Made by a program: the position numbers and the translations under genes. Below, piece by piece: positions 12,429-25,350 of a stretch of DNA of 64,000 nucleotides; positions within the stretch are counted from its first letter, which is position 1, and each line of letters starts with the position of its first letter. The notes below the pieces were generated by a model. The model did not search any database, was not told the DNA's origin, and saw only the letters and a list, made by a program, of their open reading frames with translations. Source of the DNA: Promerops cafer. Its lineage: Eukaryota; Chordata; Aves; Passeriformes; Nectariniidae. The stretch is from positions 620,009 through 684,008 of the forward strand of contig VZSE01002642.1 in assembly GCA_013398275.1 (NCBI GenBank), read 5' to 3'.

Positions 12429-14640
12429 CTAGGGTAGATGCTATGCCATTCTTGATTTGCATCTGCCTGATCCTAATAGCAAAATGATTATAGAATTCAT
12501 TTTCAGAGCAAGTAATTCATGGAGGTTGCTAAAAAAAAAAAATGCATTTCTGATCTGAAAAATTCAATCTGTTGTGACAAGAGCCAAAGGCATCCAGACC
12601 TTTGAAGTACTACATTTACTTATATTGAAATAGCACTTCCTTTTATCATAAAGAGTACCCAAAATTCTTCATCAGGTTCTTAATCATTAAATCAAGTCTG
12701 TATTTGAACTAAAACTAGAGTAAATATTTTTAACAGAGAAATCTCAGAACCAGTTCAGTAAAACAGATATGAAACAGGATTGTAAAGAATGTCCCATTTG
12801 CTGTATCTCAAGTAATATGTTTGAAAGCCATTCCTTCTCCCTACGCTTGGTTTCAGACCAAATGGCTCGATCTGGGTTTCAACACACTCTGCACAGTACC
12901 CTCTGCACCCCTCAGAAGTTTTTATTTCTGCATCACATCTGCTCCCTGCACTTTTCAGTATGTCACTCTCTTCAGGCTTAGCTGCCATGTGTTCTCTATC
13001 CTCTACTCTGGTATATTCCCTACACAAGCAAATAAATCTACCTCACTTTTACTCAGTCACTCCCTTTACAGAGGAACAGAGAAATGAAAATAAATGGCAT
13101 TCATCACACACACACATTCTGGAACCACCGCTGCTCTCTGTTTTCTCACAAAACATCAATGCAGGCAAGAAAGCTTCACGACAATAATTGGGAGAACCAC
13201 TGTGGAACATACATCACTGTCTGCATCTGGTGCTATTTTGTATGCTCTGTGCAAGGATCTAAAGGGGTGACATTCCAGTGGACAAACGTTGTTTCAAAGT
13301 AATACTAATTTATTCTGCTGCCTTGCACAATCTGCACTGAGAGCTAGAGGCCACAGATTGAACGATACTACAGATCTCTCCAGCACAGACTCTTCTCCTA
13401 CAAATGCAGAATTAAGTATTCATGAAGAGATTTCAAAGGTCTAAAATGACTGCAGAGTTTTCAAGATGCGACACTGTGAACTAAGACACTGTCAAGTAAC
13501 AAGTAATAACTGGAAAGGAAAAATTTATCTCTTGAATATAACAGATACTCTACAATTATTTTTCCTTATCTTTACTTTCACAAAATAACTGAACTAAATT
13601 TCTAAAAAGGAACAGAACTAAATCACAAACCCAAACCAAAAATCAACCCTCAAAAAACAACAGTAAAAGGAAACATAGTGATTAATGATTGACACTAAAC
13701 AGAACAGCTCCCTCCTCTTCCAGTTTATTTTTTAATCTAAGCGTACAAGAAAATGGCTGCTAGTTACACTTTTCTGATCAATACACTATGTCTTGTAAAA
13801 TAAAAAGCTTTTGAAACTCAGCTTGACCCTTTACAACAAATGTTTTATAGAGAATGCAATTTTTGAGACCAATTTTTATTGCATACCTTTATTTCTAAAC
13901 ACTGCCAATGACTGCAAAACTCCTCCAAAATTAAAATTTAAAAATACTGTGTTTTACTCAACCCACATGCACTTAGTTCCCCCAAAAGTTTCCTTAAACA
14001 GAGGAATATGGAAACAATCTACTGTACTCCAGCACAGCTGGGCTCTTCCTATAAAGCACACCTGAAGAAGCAGACTGAGCTCACAGTTAGCTATATTCAT
14101 TGGGGTAGCACTAATATGCATTCTTTTACAGGAGCAAAACAGATGGAAACTCAATGTTGCAGTACTGAGAAAGTCACAAACCATCTTTACTTAAGTTCTT
14201 CCATTCCAGGAATACTAAAGTGCAAGAGCTAGATGGCCTGCACCAAGCAGAGGGCAAGTCAGGCCAGCTATTCTGTAGTCTCCACTACAGAGGATCATGT
14301 TGGAATATGAAGCTGAATTTGTAGATTTGCTGGACACTCAGAGAATACTTTCTGCAGTGAGAAGTCATCAAATGCACCCACTGCTAGTACGTGACTGCAC
14401 CCTGTTGTATGGACCCTGCTCACCTTGAGAGGTGCAAACCCACACATGCAAGCTATACGCTGACTTCAGATTCATTGTGCCTCGTTTCTTCTCACTTTGC
14501 ATGTGAAATCAAGACAAACTGTGCCCACTAAAAACACTCTCGCTCCAAATCCTCCTCCCGTAAGCTTAGATTTGACATTCCTGAATAATGGAATGGAGGT
14601 TAGCGCTTAACTGAATCAAATTACAGGACACTGCTTCTTA
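12429..14640. other. unique non-coding DNA
   Basis: Several overlapping open frames of 70-90 codons occur on both strands between about 12755 and 14232. None resembles a known protein, and their mutual overlap on opposite strands argues that they are accidental. Confidence 0.55.
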
Positions 14641-15060
14641 TTTGAGGGATTGCTCGGAGACAAAAAGTATGACTTCAGTTTTTCTTATTATGTGGAGAGG
14701 GAAGGAGGAGAGAAGCACTTATTTGTTTCTTTGGCTGGAAGGGTATTTTATTACACATAAGGCAGCGAATGCACTGACGTCTTTATTTCCCAAGGGAAGT
14801 GACAAATCAGTATATACCAGGAGAAACTTTGTCACTTGTCCTAGAACAATCCCCTCTGTTGCTCTGGGTGACTGCATATGCTCTGCCAACGATTTTAGTT
14901 TTATTTTATTTTGTATAGCTTTTATGATGTTTGCCATTAGGCTCCCAATATCATGGATAAAACACCCCACACACAGAGTCAACACGCAGAGATTTGCTTG
15001 GGAACTTGAGAAGGTTCCAATTTCCTTGCTCAACTTGGGGAAAAATTGAAGCTGACTTAT
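14641..15060. other. stop-poor stretch open on both strands
   Basis: The plus strand is open for 135 codons (14642-15049) and the minus strand for 104 codons (14719-15033). The plus frame opens on a non-ATG codon and its peptide matches no family I know. Low stop density on both strands with little simple repeat could mark a conserved non-coding element, or chance. I do not call a gene. Confidence 0.3.
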
Positions 15061-15847
15061 TTTGCTCTTCCTGCCATCTTCAACATCTCTTTTTCACTCA
15101 CAGTAATATGATGCATAAAATAGTTTTCAACCACATATTTATAGATAAATCTTGGAAAACAAACCAGTCTTAATGTATGGGTTTATCAACTCTTTTTAAT
15201 ATATACCTTCTTAAATATCCTGTTACTGTGGCATATGAGACTAACACAATGGCTGTGGATGTACCACTTTGCTACTTTAAGTTGAAAAAAAAAAGCTCTT
15301 CAAAATTAGGCACTCAGAGTTATTCTACAAAGCCAAAGCTTCAAAAGAAAAACTGTTAACACAGGAAACTATTATCTTTGACTATGTATTTAGGTAATAA
15401 CACTTATTTTTCATTACTTGCAAATTTGCATTAAATCATATTTCTTTACTTTGCTACCTATAAGCATCCTTTTGTTGCTTGGATTTTTTGTTTTGTTTTG
15501 TTTTTGATTTTTCATTTTAGGATTTTTTAAAGCACATAATACCATAACTGTATACAATGGTGTAAGTACTGCATTTAGGGCAACAGGGTCTGCCCTGAGA
15601 ACATGTCCTTCCCACTCTAAGGCAATAAAGAAAATGTGCCATGTCAGTCTCCTTAACTGTTACTGTTTTCACCTTGAGTTTCTTGTGTTGCTAAAGTGCT
15701 GAATCGCGTGGGTGTCACAGAGGTGTATGAAAACAGCTCCACTCAGGTAACAAAATCAGATAAGCTTTGATTGAAAACCAAAACCAGTGGCCAAAACTGA
15801 CACACATCAAGGGTGACCATGACGTGTCCCATGGTGTTTAACAGGTT
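15061..15847. other. unique AT-rich non-coding DNA
   Basis: Nothing is recognised. A short TTTTG-type repeat is present at about 15486-15506. Confidence 0.6.
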
Positions 15848-16267
15848 ATGAGTTCCCTGTGCCTGCTGGGCATATTGTTACTACGTGAACAAGGACAGTG
15901 GCCTAAAGTGCACACTCACAGACTGACATGGAGCCCCAGGGGAACCAGCAGATCTGGTTGCTCCACTGAAAGGGCCATAGGATCACTGAGGGACATCCAG
16001 AAGAAAGAAAATCACTCACCTGGGGGTAATGTAAGGTCACACATCCCAGCAAGTGTCCGTGGGCAGTGTCCCAGTCCCCAGGGCAAGGCTTCACCTCACA
16101 GACCTGCTGTGGGTGGGCCCCCACGGATAACTGTTCAGCTGGGGCTCATGGCCATACGTGGTCACAGCCCAGGCCTGGCTCCTGGGCTGGAGCCCCTCCT
16201 TGGCCAAGGTGTCCCACCCTTCTCACTGCCCCCACCAGGTGCAGCCCTGGGCCATGGTGCACCCACC
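15848..16267. other. GC-rich block next to LTR, possibly ERV-derived
   Basis: This stretch is clearly GC-rich and abuts the 3' end of the minus-strand LTR at 16268. It could be eroded internal ERV sequence or an older GC-rich repeat. The minus-strand sequence just past the LTR shows no primer-binding site that I can recognise, so the link to the LTR is unproven. The plus-strand open frame beginning at ATG 15848 continues into the LTR to 16381. I regard that frame as accidental. Confidence 0.4.
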
Positions 16268-16829
16268 TGTTGTGCTTTAACCCCATCAGGAAACTCAGCC
16301 CCACACAGCTGTGGGTCACACCCTCCCAGTGGGATGGGGAGAGAATCCTTAAGGGTAAAAGTGAGAGAACAGATGGCTTGAGATAAAGACAGTTCAATAG
16401 GTAAAGCAAAACCAAAAATTCTTTTACTACTTCCTATGGGTAGGTAGGTGTTCAGGCATCTCCAGGACAGCAGAGCTCCATTGTATGTAATGGTGACTTA
16501 GGAAGACAAAGACCATCACTCTGAACATCCCCTCCTTCTTCCCCCAGCTCTATATGCTGAGCACGATGCCATATGGTATGCAATATTTCTTTGGTCTGTT
16601 GGGGTCAGCTGTCCCAGTTGTCTCCCCTCCAACTTGTGCACTCCCAGCTTCCTTGCTGGTGAGGTGGGGTGGGAGGCAGAAAAGGCCTTGGCTCTGCTTA
16701 AGAACTGCTCAACAATAGCTAAAACATCTCCAAATTTTCAATGCTGTTTTCAGCACAAATCCGAAACACAGCCCCATACCAACTACTCTGAAGAAAACTA
16801 ACTACTCTTCCCCAGCCAAAACCAGCACA
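16268..16829 (-). mobile_element. avian ERVL-type LTR, minus orientation
   Basis: Read on the minus strand it starts TGTGCTGGTTTTGGCTGGGG and ends TTAAAGCACAACA, giving proper TG...CA borders and a length of 562 bases. Many internal blocks match an LTR family I know well from bird genomes: 'TTTTCAGCAC' style U3 words, 'GCAGAAAAGGCCTT' in plus-strand reading, a TATA-like box (CATATAGAG) about halfway, and an ATTGAA in place of the usual ATTAAA poly(A) signal. The family assignment (class III, ERVL-like) is from memory. No polypurine tract precedes it and no primer-binding site follows it, so a solo LTR is likely. The five flanking bases (CCACC and CTGCC) agree at only three positions, so no intact duplication remains. 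Confidence 0.88.
16549..16556 (-). promoter_or_regulatory. TATA-like box of minus-strand LTR
   Basis: The minus strand reads CATATAGAG just upstream of a purine-rich run, at the position where this LTR family has its TATA box (consensus close to CATATAAAG). One base has changed, so promoter strength is doubtful. Confidence 0.5.
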
Positions 16830-19800
16830 CTGCCACAGCCATGGTGTGCTGCTGTAAGACAAAAATAGGGGTAGGAAAGGCTGTCAGCAGACACACATTG
16901 GCCAGCAGGGCCAGGGTCTGTGTGTGATGTGCTCCTGCCACATCTGTGGCTTGATTTTGGGGTTGTTTTGAGGGGAGGAATGGTTATTTTGAGTTAAGTT
17001 TCCAGAACATGTGAGTGGGCACCTCTATAGAAACATTTTGCCTCAGAAAGTTGGTACATTAAGTGACTGGTGAAATAGAATGAACCAAATTAGATCAATG
17101 GGTCAAATTCACCTTTTGAAAGTAAAAAAGTATTATTCTAGTTACTTCAATGAAATCCAATGAAATTCAGAATTATTGCAAAGCACCATAATATAAAGAG
17201 ATCTTATGTGATATACCATATCTGGCAAGTATGGAACTGACAGAATAAATGACAAAATCTGTCTGTACAGAGTATGTGTTCTTCTGTGAGCTGCTGTACT
17301 GATTATAAAAGCTGCTGGAACTTGCAACTTGTTCCATATAAGTGACATACAGGCAAGCAGCTGATGCGTGAGTAATTTACTTGAATCAGGTCTCTTCAGT
17401 GCTACACTTCAGTTGGGAATGAAAATGCAAAAGTTGTTTGGCACAGCAGAAATCTCCCTTAGCTAGAGAAAAGCCGTTGGATCCCACTGTTCACAGTATT
17501 TGATCTTAAAACACTAGAGGGCTGCACACCTTGAAATGTCTGTACAGTTCTACCCTGTTATGCAAGCTGGCTTTCATAGTCTCTGCTGTTTAAACAGATT
17601 TCAAATTTTGCTCTCCTCTAATGTTGGCCCCCATGCCCTCGGCTCCCATTCTGCAGTGGCAGAGGTAGAGTTACTGCTCCCTCTCAGCTTCAGTTCCACT
17701 TGCAGTAAGAAAGTAAAGGGTTTCTTCTAGAATTTTCTTCCATTTAAAATAAGCATATTGTAGGCCTCTAAAACAGTATATCCTCACTCACACTGACTTT
17801 ATTGCAGGCTCAGTTCTGAAGTCACTTAAGTGTAAAAATGACCCATACCGTGAGAATAAACAATACCATCAAAGGGGAACTTCAGTTTTGTATATGAGAC
17901 CGATTGAGCTAAGCAAACCTTCCTGTTTAGCAACGGGATAAACTGTCCTTAGGCTCACCTTTGCTGAAGCAGAAATGAGAAAAAAATGACTGTGTAAAGA
18001 ACTGCAATTATGCCCTCCTCTTTTTCTTTTTTCCTGCATCCCCAATAAAGGGAAGGAATAGTCAGTCCTAGGGAAGTTGCACATTTTGTATTTGCTATCA
18101 GGATTTATCAGATATTTTGTAGCCTCTTCTGTGGTTTTGGCTTTTATTTAGAAGAATGCATGAGCATTTTGAGGAAGAAGGCCATGTGGCTTGTAAATAA
18201 AATATACATGCAGATCCCTAGTTGCAGGAGGGGATTTGAAAATATCACTCAGGTGGTACTTAGGTGGACTTAGCCCGTTCTAAAACCAAAAGGCAAAATA
18301 AACAAATATGAACTTGGTTATTTTTATACTCTGAATGCTCTCTGAGAAGTCGGGAGTGCTTGATGTTGTCACTATTTGTTTTTTCTTGCCAGCAGATTAC
18401 TGAATTGTGATCTCTGTTTTGCTGAAGGAAGGTAAAAGCAAATTAAAGTCGCTGAGTCTGTCTGCAGTGGGTCATTTTGAGAGGTGCAGCCCTTAAAGAG
18501 GTTTAGTTCTAGTTCTCTCTGGAAGATAGTTTCTGAGGAAGAAAAATATATATGGCTAAAGACTCAGGAAGACAAAGCAAAAATATATTGAGAAGATAAG
18601 CATATAAAGCAGGTTTTTCTGGGTAAAGCAATATGTACAATCAGATGAGTAAAAGGAGGAGGCATGCAGTTGCACAGCTATTGACTTGGGGGAAGAAAGA
18701 CTCCAGCAGTTTATTTTATTTGTACTGAAGTGATGGAAGTTAGTTATGTATGAACCCTGAAACTGGCCCAAGAGCACAGTTTGGAGAGGTGGGGGAAAAG
18801 ACAGCTTTACAGCACAGAAACATTCAGTAGTCCATGAAGGAGAGATGAAAATGAATGCAACAACCCAAACTTCCCTCTAAAGCCAAAGGACTATCCAACT
18901 ACTCTGAGTTCTGGTGTTATTTAAATTATGTGTTCACAATATAATTTCAAATTTTAATATCATTTTCAAAATTAACTAAAAAATTGCAGACATTCATAAT
19001 CAAAACTGAATTTAACAAAATTTTAAAATTATGTTGAATTAAAATGATTTTTTTTTCCATTTTTCTTACCAGGTATTTTAAATTGGTATTAAAAAATAAA
19101 GGATACATTTAGTTCAAGTTCTATGTATTTTAGTCCCATGGGAGTTCATAAGTATTTTGCAAAGTAATTCTGAGAAACTTCAAACTCCATATGATCAATA
19201 ATGCTCATAAACCTTGCAGGCACATTATCAATCACAGGTAGTTTAAGTCCTGTAAAAGGCTAAAATCACTCCACTTCTTTTTTGATAAGAGGCAATTGTC
19301 TGATTGCTGGCTAGTGGTAAAATTGGGAGAAACACAACATTTATTCAATTATTTCATTATTTAATTATTTGACTCTTAAATAATTTAAAAGAAACTAATT
19401 TGCAGACTTCTTCATTTAAAGAACATAAGATGTCCTTCTAGTTACTCTGACCAACTCATAAACAATTAGTGTAATAATCCTAGTTTCTGTCCCACAGCAC
19501 ATGTATCCTCCTGTGACTTACCCTAATGTGCAGATGAGATCTTGAGAAGACAGGTCATCATGGTCTTATTAACTAAAAACCTGTTCTCAATGGTTGAAAA
19601 TATGTCACAGCTTTAGGATAATTCACCTGAAATCCACTAAGTTTCTGATAAGCGGGATTGGGTTACTTTTAGCTTCTGAGTTTAGACAAGGCAAATGAAT
19701 TTTGATTAGAGGTTTTTATAGTTCTTTTCATAGCCCCTAATTTGATCTCCCTTGTCTTTCAGCTGTGGTGCACATCTCCTGTTGCAAACCTCATCTTTCA

Positions 19801-21480
19801 AAGGATGTTTAATGCAGCAGTATTTTTTCTCAACAAACCTCAAACTTGTTTTCCTTCCCTTTTCTCTCTTGCCTGAGTGGAAGAACAGTGGACTACTCAC
19901 ACATGAAAGTTATGAAAGTTTACAGTGGAAGAATTGCAATAGTGAATATTCACAACCTAATCGTCTACCTTTACATTCATAGTTATCTACAGGAGGAGTG
20001 AGTGGAGCAAATATATGTCCCTAAAAATACGTGGACATTTTTTCACATCTGTCCTCATTTTCGTCATCATTTTTATAAATGTAGGCCATGTAGGGTGTCC
20101 AGACAATCCCTCTTTTCTTTGCCAGCCTGTATTAATCCTAAAACTATTTCTGCCCTGTACACAAAGATATACACATAAAGTCACATAAAGTGGAAGATGT
20201 ATGTCTTTGAAGAAAAGATGCAAGAGACCTTTCACTCTTCCTTCATTCTAGTCACACAGAAGCTTGGCTGACCACAGTAACATCTGAAAACAAAGTCATT
20301 CAAGTATTTTTAAGGTATTGAAGTTACTAGGATCACTCTTTCTGTGGGAATTCTGTGAATGGAAAATGTACAGACTCCTGTGAAATGTGTCCAAACCTAT
20401 TCAAACACAATTCTGTAAGAACTCATCCACTTAGTAATCTCCAGCTAAGACAATAAAAATAATCAGCCCCTCAGTTTCTTAGCTTTATTAAAAGAACAAA
20501 ATCTTGAACAAAAGGTACTGGATAAATAATCTGTTCTACTGATAACCATTATAGTGCCCGAAAAAAAATGCCTTTGCAATAGTACTCAAAGTACCTTCAG
20601 ACCAAGAAGGCATAACAATTTAATTATTAATTATGCTAGTTTAATTACATTCTGGCAGAATTAAGGGTTTCTGAGTTTCAATACTATTTTTTTAAAGCGA
20701 TTTTTTAAAAACTGGATGAAAGTATTAAACAACACAAATGGTAAATCACAGAGAGCTTAATTTTCTGATGTATAATGTAATGGGAAAACCGACAACTGCC
20801 AGTTGACCTCTTGTTTCCTTGCTTTCTGTACTGTGATCATTGAGGTGAAACTCTCTGACATATTCCTTCAATTTTTCAAAAGCAAGAAAATGAATAAAAT
20901 ACCCTTTCAGTGATCCTGGTATTTAAATAAATGACATTTATAATAGGAATGCACTTTTGCCTCCACTTTAGAAGCTTTTTCAATTTCTTCCGAACAGCCG
21001 TTGTTTATGTCAAGGAATGACAGACCATTTCCATTTCCATCTCTGATTCCTGCAGCCAGGTCATACTGTCACATGCAGAGGGGGAGGGAGAGGGCAGCTC
21101 ATTCTGCTGCCCAGGTCTTATCTGCAGTAGCCAGTGAGCTGATGGACTGGCACCCAAGACCAGCATCCAGGCCCACCTTGCCCGCATGCGAGCCTCCCAT
21201 AGCACAGTGATTCCTTTGACAGCAGCCTTTTGTTTCTGCACTCAGCTGGAATTGATGAGAACAGAGCCTGTGATTCTTTGTGCTAAGGTGTTCCAGCATT
21301 TGCTCCTAGTCGATTGTGCGCAAAGTTGCCTGATCCTCAAGGAGAATGTAGGACAGCACCAGAGGACCATTTTGGTGCCTATACTTTTCCTAATGTGCAT
21401 CAAGTTCTGATGCAGGAGAAGGGAAACCTCAGCAGACTCCATCTCTCACCTTCAGTTTAGACCTACCGATCTGAAAGTGT
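16830..21480. other. unique AT-rich non-coding DNA
   Basis: No gene is recognised. The first 150 bases beyond the LTR remain somewhat GC-rich, then composition drops. The segment 18950-19060 is extremely AT-rich. A stretch at about 21000-21330 has higher GC and overlapping short open frames on both strands, with no recognisable product. Confidence 0.6.
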
Positions 21481-21499
21481 TTATCTACCAGGTAGATAA
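21481..21499. repeat. perfect 9-bp palindrome with 1-base centre
   Basis: TTATCTACC, one A, then GGTAGATAA form a perfect inverted repeat. Each arm carries a GATA-type core (TTATC/GATAA), so it could bind a dimeric factor or paired GATA factors. No neighbouring promoter gives this context. Confidence 0.6.
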
Positions 21500-24400
21500 G
21501 GATAACATTGAAATTAATAGTCTATGCATATTTGTAAACTTATGCAACTCTCTTTAACATTTTATTGGGCTACTGCTACTAGGTTAGATGAAGTTTATAA
21601 ATTAATTCAGCCTTTGGACTAGTTTGCAGTTTGAGACTGCTGGCAACTATATAAAAAAAAGTACAACCAACCATACCATTCATCAGCATTATGATCCTAC
21701 ACATCTATGAACAGCTATTGTGAGTGCCAGTGGCTGTCTAAGAATATCTGCATGTTTATTGTTCCCCCCTGAGGCAACAAGCATTGTCTGAAATGAAAGC
21801 TTTGTGTCTTGACTATCCCTTGAGAGCTATAATTACAGTTATAGAGAATATACCATACCGACTGTCGAACAATTGAAAAAGACTGACAGGCAAATGCATT
21901 TTGTGTCTATTGCTCTGGTATCAGATCCTCTGAAAGTTGAATTGCATAGGCACTGGGCCAATCTAACCTCAGACTTAGAGGACTGAATATACCAACATCA
22001 ATAGAATTATAGCTTTTCATATTGTTTGTGACTTTGGCCCAGTGCCTTCAAACAGAATCAAAATAAGTACTAAAAAAACAAGCACTGCATTTTCAACACA
22101 GTTAGTTCTAAATAATAACCACAGCTTCTGGCATACAGCTGAATACTTTTGCTAACTAAACAAACCATATCTCCAGATAGAAACCAAAGTCCATAGACTT
22201 GTCCGAGAATGGAAACTGAGGACATGACGGACTGAAATACAGAGTCAAAGATAAATAGAAGAATTAAAAATGCTAAATCATGCTTGAAATTTTATAGAAT
22301 ATTGGTAATAAAACTCCTTGAGATTTTTCAGAAATTATCTCAAGTCATCAAGATCCACTCCTAAAAACAAAGACATTTTATGGAATTGTCAAAGTACAGA
22401 ACATGTATATGAAGAAAGTAATATGAACAGCAAGATTATTTCAAATTAAGTTGTCATCCCAATGTAAACTAATTAGGAGCATTTATATTCATGGATTTTT
22501 TTTTCCTGTAGGCAACCACAATAAATTAGTGGTAACCTCTGAAGCCAAAGCAGCCTTATAATTTGTTGCAATGTGTTAGGACTTTACCCTTGGTTCAAAT
22601 TAATATATTTTTAGGCTCTAAGTGAATTCCATGAGAGAAAAAAGATTTTTGATAAATCCAGTTTCATCTTCTGAGTAAACCTTCTTAAAGGCAAATTCAA
22701 ATAGTCAAATGTTATATCATCCCATTTTTCCCATAGTTGTATTTTAAACAAAAAGTAATGAATTGTTGGTTTGCTACTTATTGGTTCACATAGATAATGG
22801 AATTTATAAAGATTTTTACTAATTATCAGTTCAGGTAGTAATAGGTTAAGAATTTCAATTTAGACAGAACATTTTAGGTATTTAAACAGCTGGAAATGTA
22901 CTATCATCCTTAATAAGAACAATCTCTATTATTTTGTATGACAAATTAATCCTGAATATGGGCATCATCAGTAATCTCATCACCAACTTTAGGAATAACT
23001 TTAACATAAACTCAACATATTTCTTCAACATGCTGGCAAGAAAATTCCCCAGCACAGTACAGATATATTAATCTTATCTGAGTCTGAACCATGTAGCTGC
23101 ATTTTCTCACCAGACGTAAAAGACATCATACTTGGGATGATCCCCTCTGTAATTTATCAGTAACTGAACATGCAGCAACGGAACTGAGAATATTCCTGGA
23201 TATAGCATAACTGTATTAGCAGCTAATTTACGTGCTTTAAAAACCATCAAAATTGAGGGTGAAATGTAAGTCAATGTAAAATTGAAATGTAAAAATGGTC
23301 TCAATGAAAAGTATTACAAGATACTAGAAAAGTTAATAATTTGCTTATTTTTTAAAATTTTAATTAGGATTTACAGAATAATGCAGAGACATGGGTTTTC
23401 TTCATCTTTACTGTTCCAGTTTTGATCCTACATAGGAGATATTTTTCCATTTTGAAACAAGTAATAAAATATTTATACCTATGAATAATGTCAATAAAGG
23501 TGATATCAGTCATATCTGCAAGATTTTTAAAGAGCTGTTTAACACATCATCTGATATTTCCAGATCAAAGAGGAGCATAAGAAAAAGGCTATCTCCCTTG
23601 TTTTGTAATGCTCCATTAGATTTTGCTTAAAAACATTAGTCAGTTCTTGTGATAGAGAAATCTCAAAAACTCAAACTGTGAGTTCAAGAACTAAAAAAAA
23701 AAAAAAAAAGAGCCAGACCGACATAAGAAACAGCTATTTGAGCTTAACCAGGCTTGAATAAACAAAGCATCTTGAGGGACTTTATTGAGAGCAAACATTA
23801 AGAATGAGAGGCTGTCAAAGGACATCAGCACACATGAGTGATAAGAATTCAGAAGTAGGACCACAGAGGAAACTGTTTGCTTAGTTGGAACCCCAAACCT
23901 CTCCTAATCAATTTTCTCTGTATCACAAGGTGTCCAAGTTCTTTTATCTCTGATACTCTACCGTTTTTTCTCTGTTGATTGACTTAATTCAATGTTTAGG
24001 TAACACACAATGTCTCACTGATTAATAGCCATATTTTTTCAGACAGGAACAGAGAAGAAATGATCTTTTATAAGGCAGCCTAATATATCCTCCTTTGTTA
24101 TACCTCTGATCACTAAGGTCTGTTCTTGTTAAAAATTGTTTAGCATTGTGCTTGTGTATGACAATAAACACAGGGTTACATTTTTTAAGGAAGTCTTAAT
24201 TTGGAATTTTCTTGAAGATTTGGTATTATTTACAGGGTTTCACTGCTTTCAGCATTTATTGTACTAATCCCAGCTCCATTATATTTTGACAATGATAAAC
24301 CACAAACTATATTTTATACATTTATAGTGCTCTCTAGGCATTCAATAGATTGAAGAGTGGCAGAACAGAATATAAGATAACTGAAAAGACAAAATACTTG

Positions 24401-25350
24401 AGCATCATTTTATTGTACTAGCTAACCTTCACTACTCTCATGAAGATAGGAAGAGCAAAGGTTTTACAATGAAAGCTTGAATGGCTTAGTTACAGCACTT
24501 CTCAACAACTCGGCCCTTCATATGATGTTCTAAAAGCAGACTGACCAACCAGCTCTTTGGAGAAAAAAAATCCTTTTGAGTACTGGTCCTCTTTAGAAAA
24601 AATGTTTCATACTGTTCCAAAATGAGTCAGACCCAATTTTAGCAAACTGTGTCTGGTATTCTATTCGTTGGTGACCTTATTTCAGATGAACACCTGCTCT
24701 TCCCTTCCATATTCAGTCTGTTCAAGAGCTACCTGAAAAAGCTGTGAAGTCAGCCTCTCACAGAAGATTTTCTCCCTCTGATAGCTCTTTCCATCCTACT
24801 CTTCATGCTTTGTTGTACTTTAAGGTACTTCATGGGTGACAGTAATGTGTGTGTATGTGTGTGTACACAGTATTTTTCTATCTTCTTATTAGCATAGAAT
24901 GGGCTCAATATTGTAATGTACTAAAAATAGATCACTTATGAAAGAGAAATGGTAAGGTTCACATCCAAGCACTAGCTTCAATTTTAGGTTTGGCTATTTC
25001 ACATCCTTCTTAGAAACTCTGGCTCCCCCCAGTCTTGGAATGTTTTTCATTCAGTGAAGTCTCATTTTCATCAGGTTTTTTTCTGCTGCCATTAAGAAGA
25101 ATTAGCATGTTAGTTAGCTCAGCTACATTCTTTATACTCTATTTGCACAAGTATAATTTCCACTACACATAAAGTATAAGACTAATTCTCACATTAGCAT
25201 AAGACAGTAATTTATTATCCTTGAGTTTTAAGTCTTCTAATTGATAAATTAAAATGGATGCCTAAAATAGTCCTCATTTCACTGTTACACAAGTCCAGCA
25301 CCATAAACAAGCTTCAAACTTTCAAAAATTCACCAGTTAGCAGCCCTGTT
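21500..25350. other. unique AT-rich non-coding DNA
   Basis: No gene is recognised. A 17-base A tract lies at 23693-23709 and a short GT/AT run at about 24847-24866. A segment around 22205-22260 vaguely resembles the minus strand of an old SINE core, but too weakly to call. Confidence 0.6.

Noticed and set aside
15848..16381. 177-codon open frame as a secreted-protein gene
   Set aside because: It extends into an LTR in antisense, overlaps other frames, and has no splice or promoter context; its hydrophobic start is not enough.
21451..21471. 21-base microexon on the minus strand between CTTTCAG and GTGAGA
   Set aside because: Too short to judge and the acceptor overlaps a palindrome; no support from a partner exon.
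22205..22260. Possible minus-strand MIR core (GGAAACTGAGGACA)
   Set aside because: Only one short block matches; the following words do not keep the MIR order.
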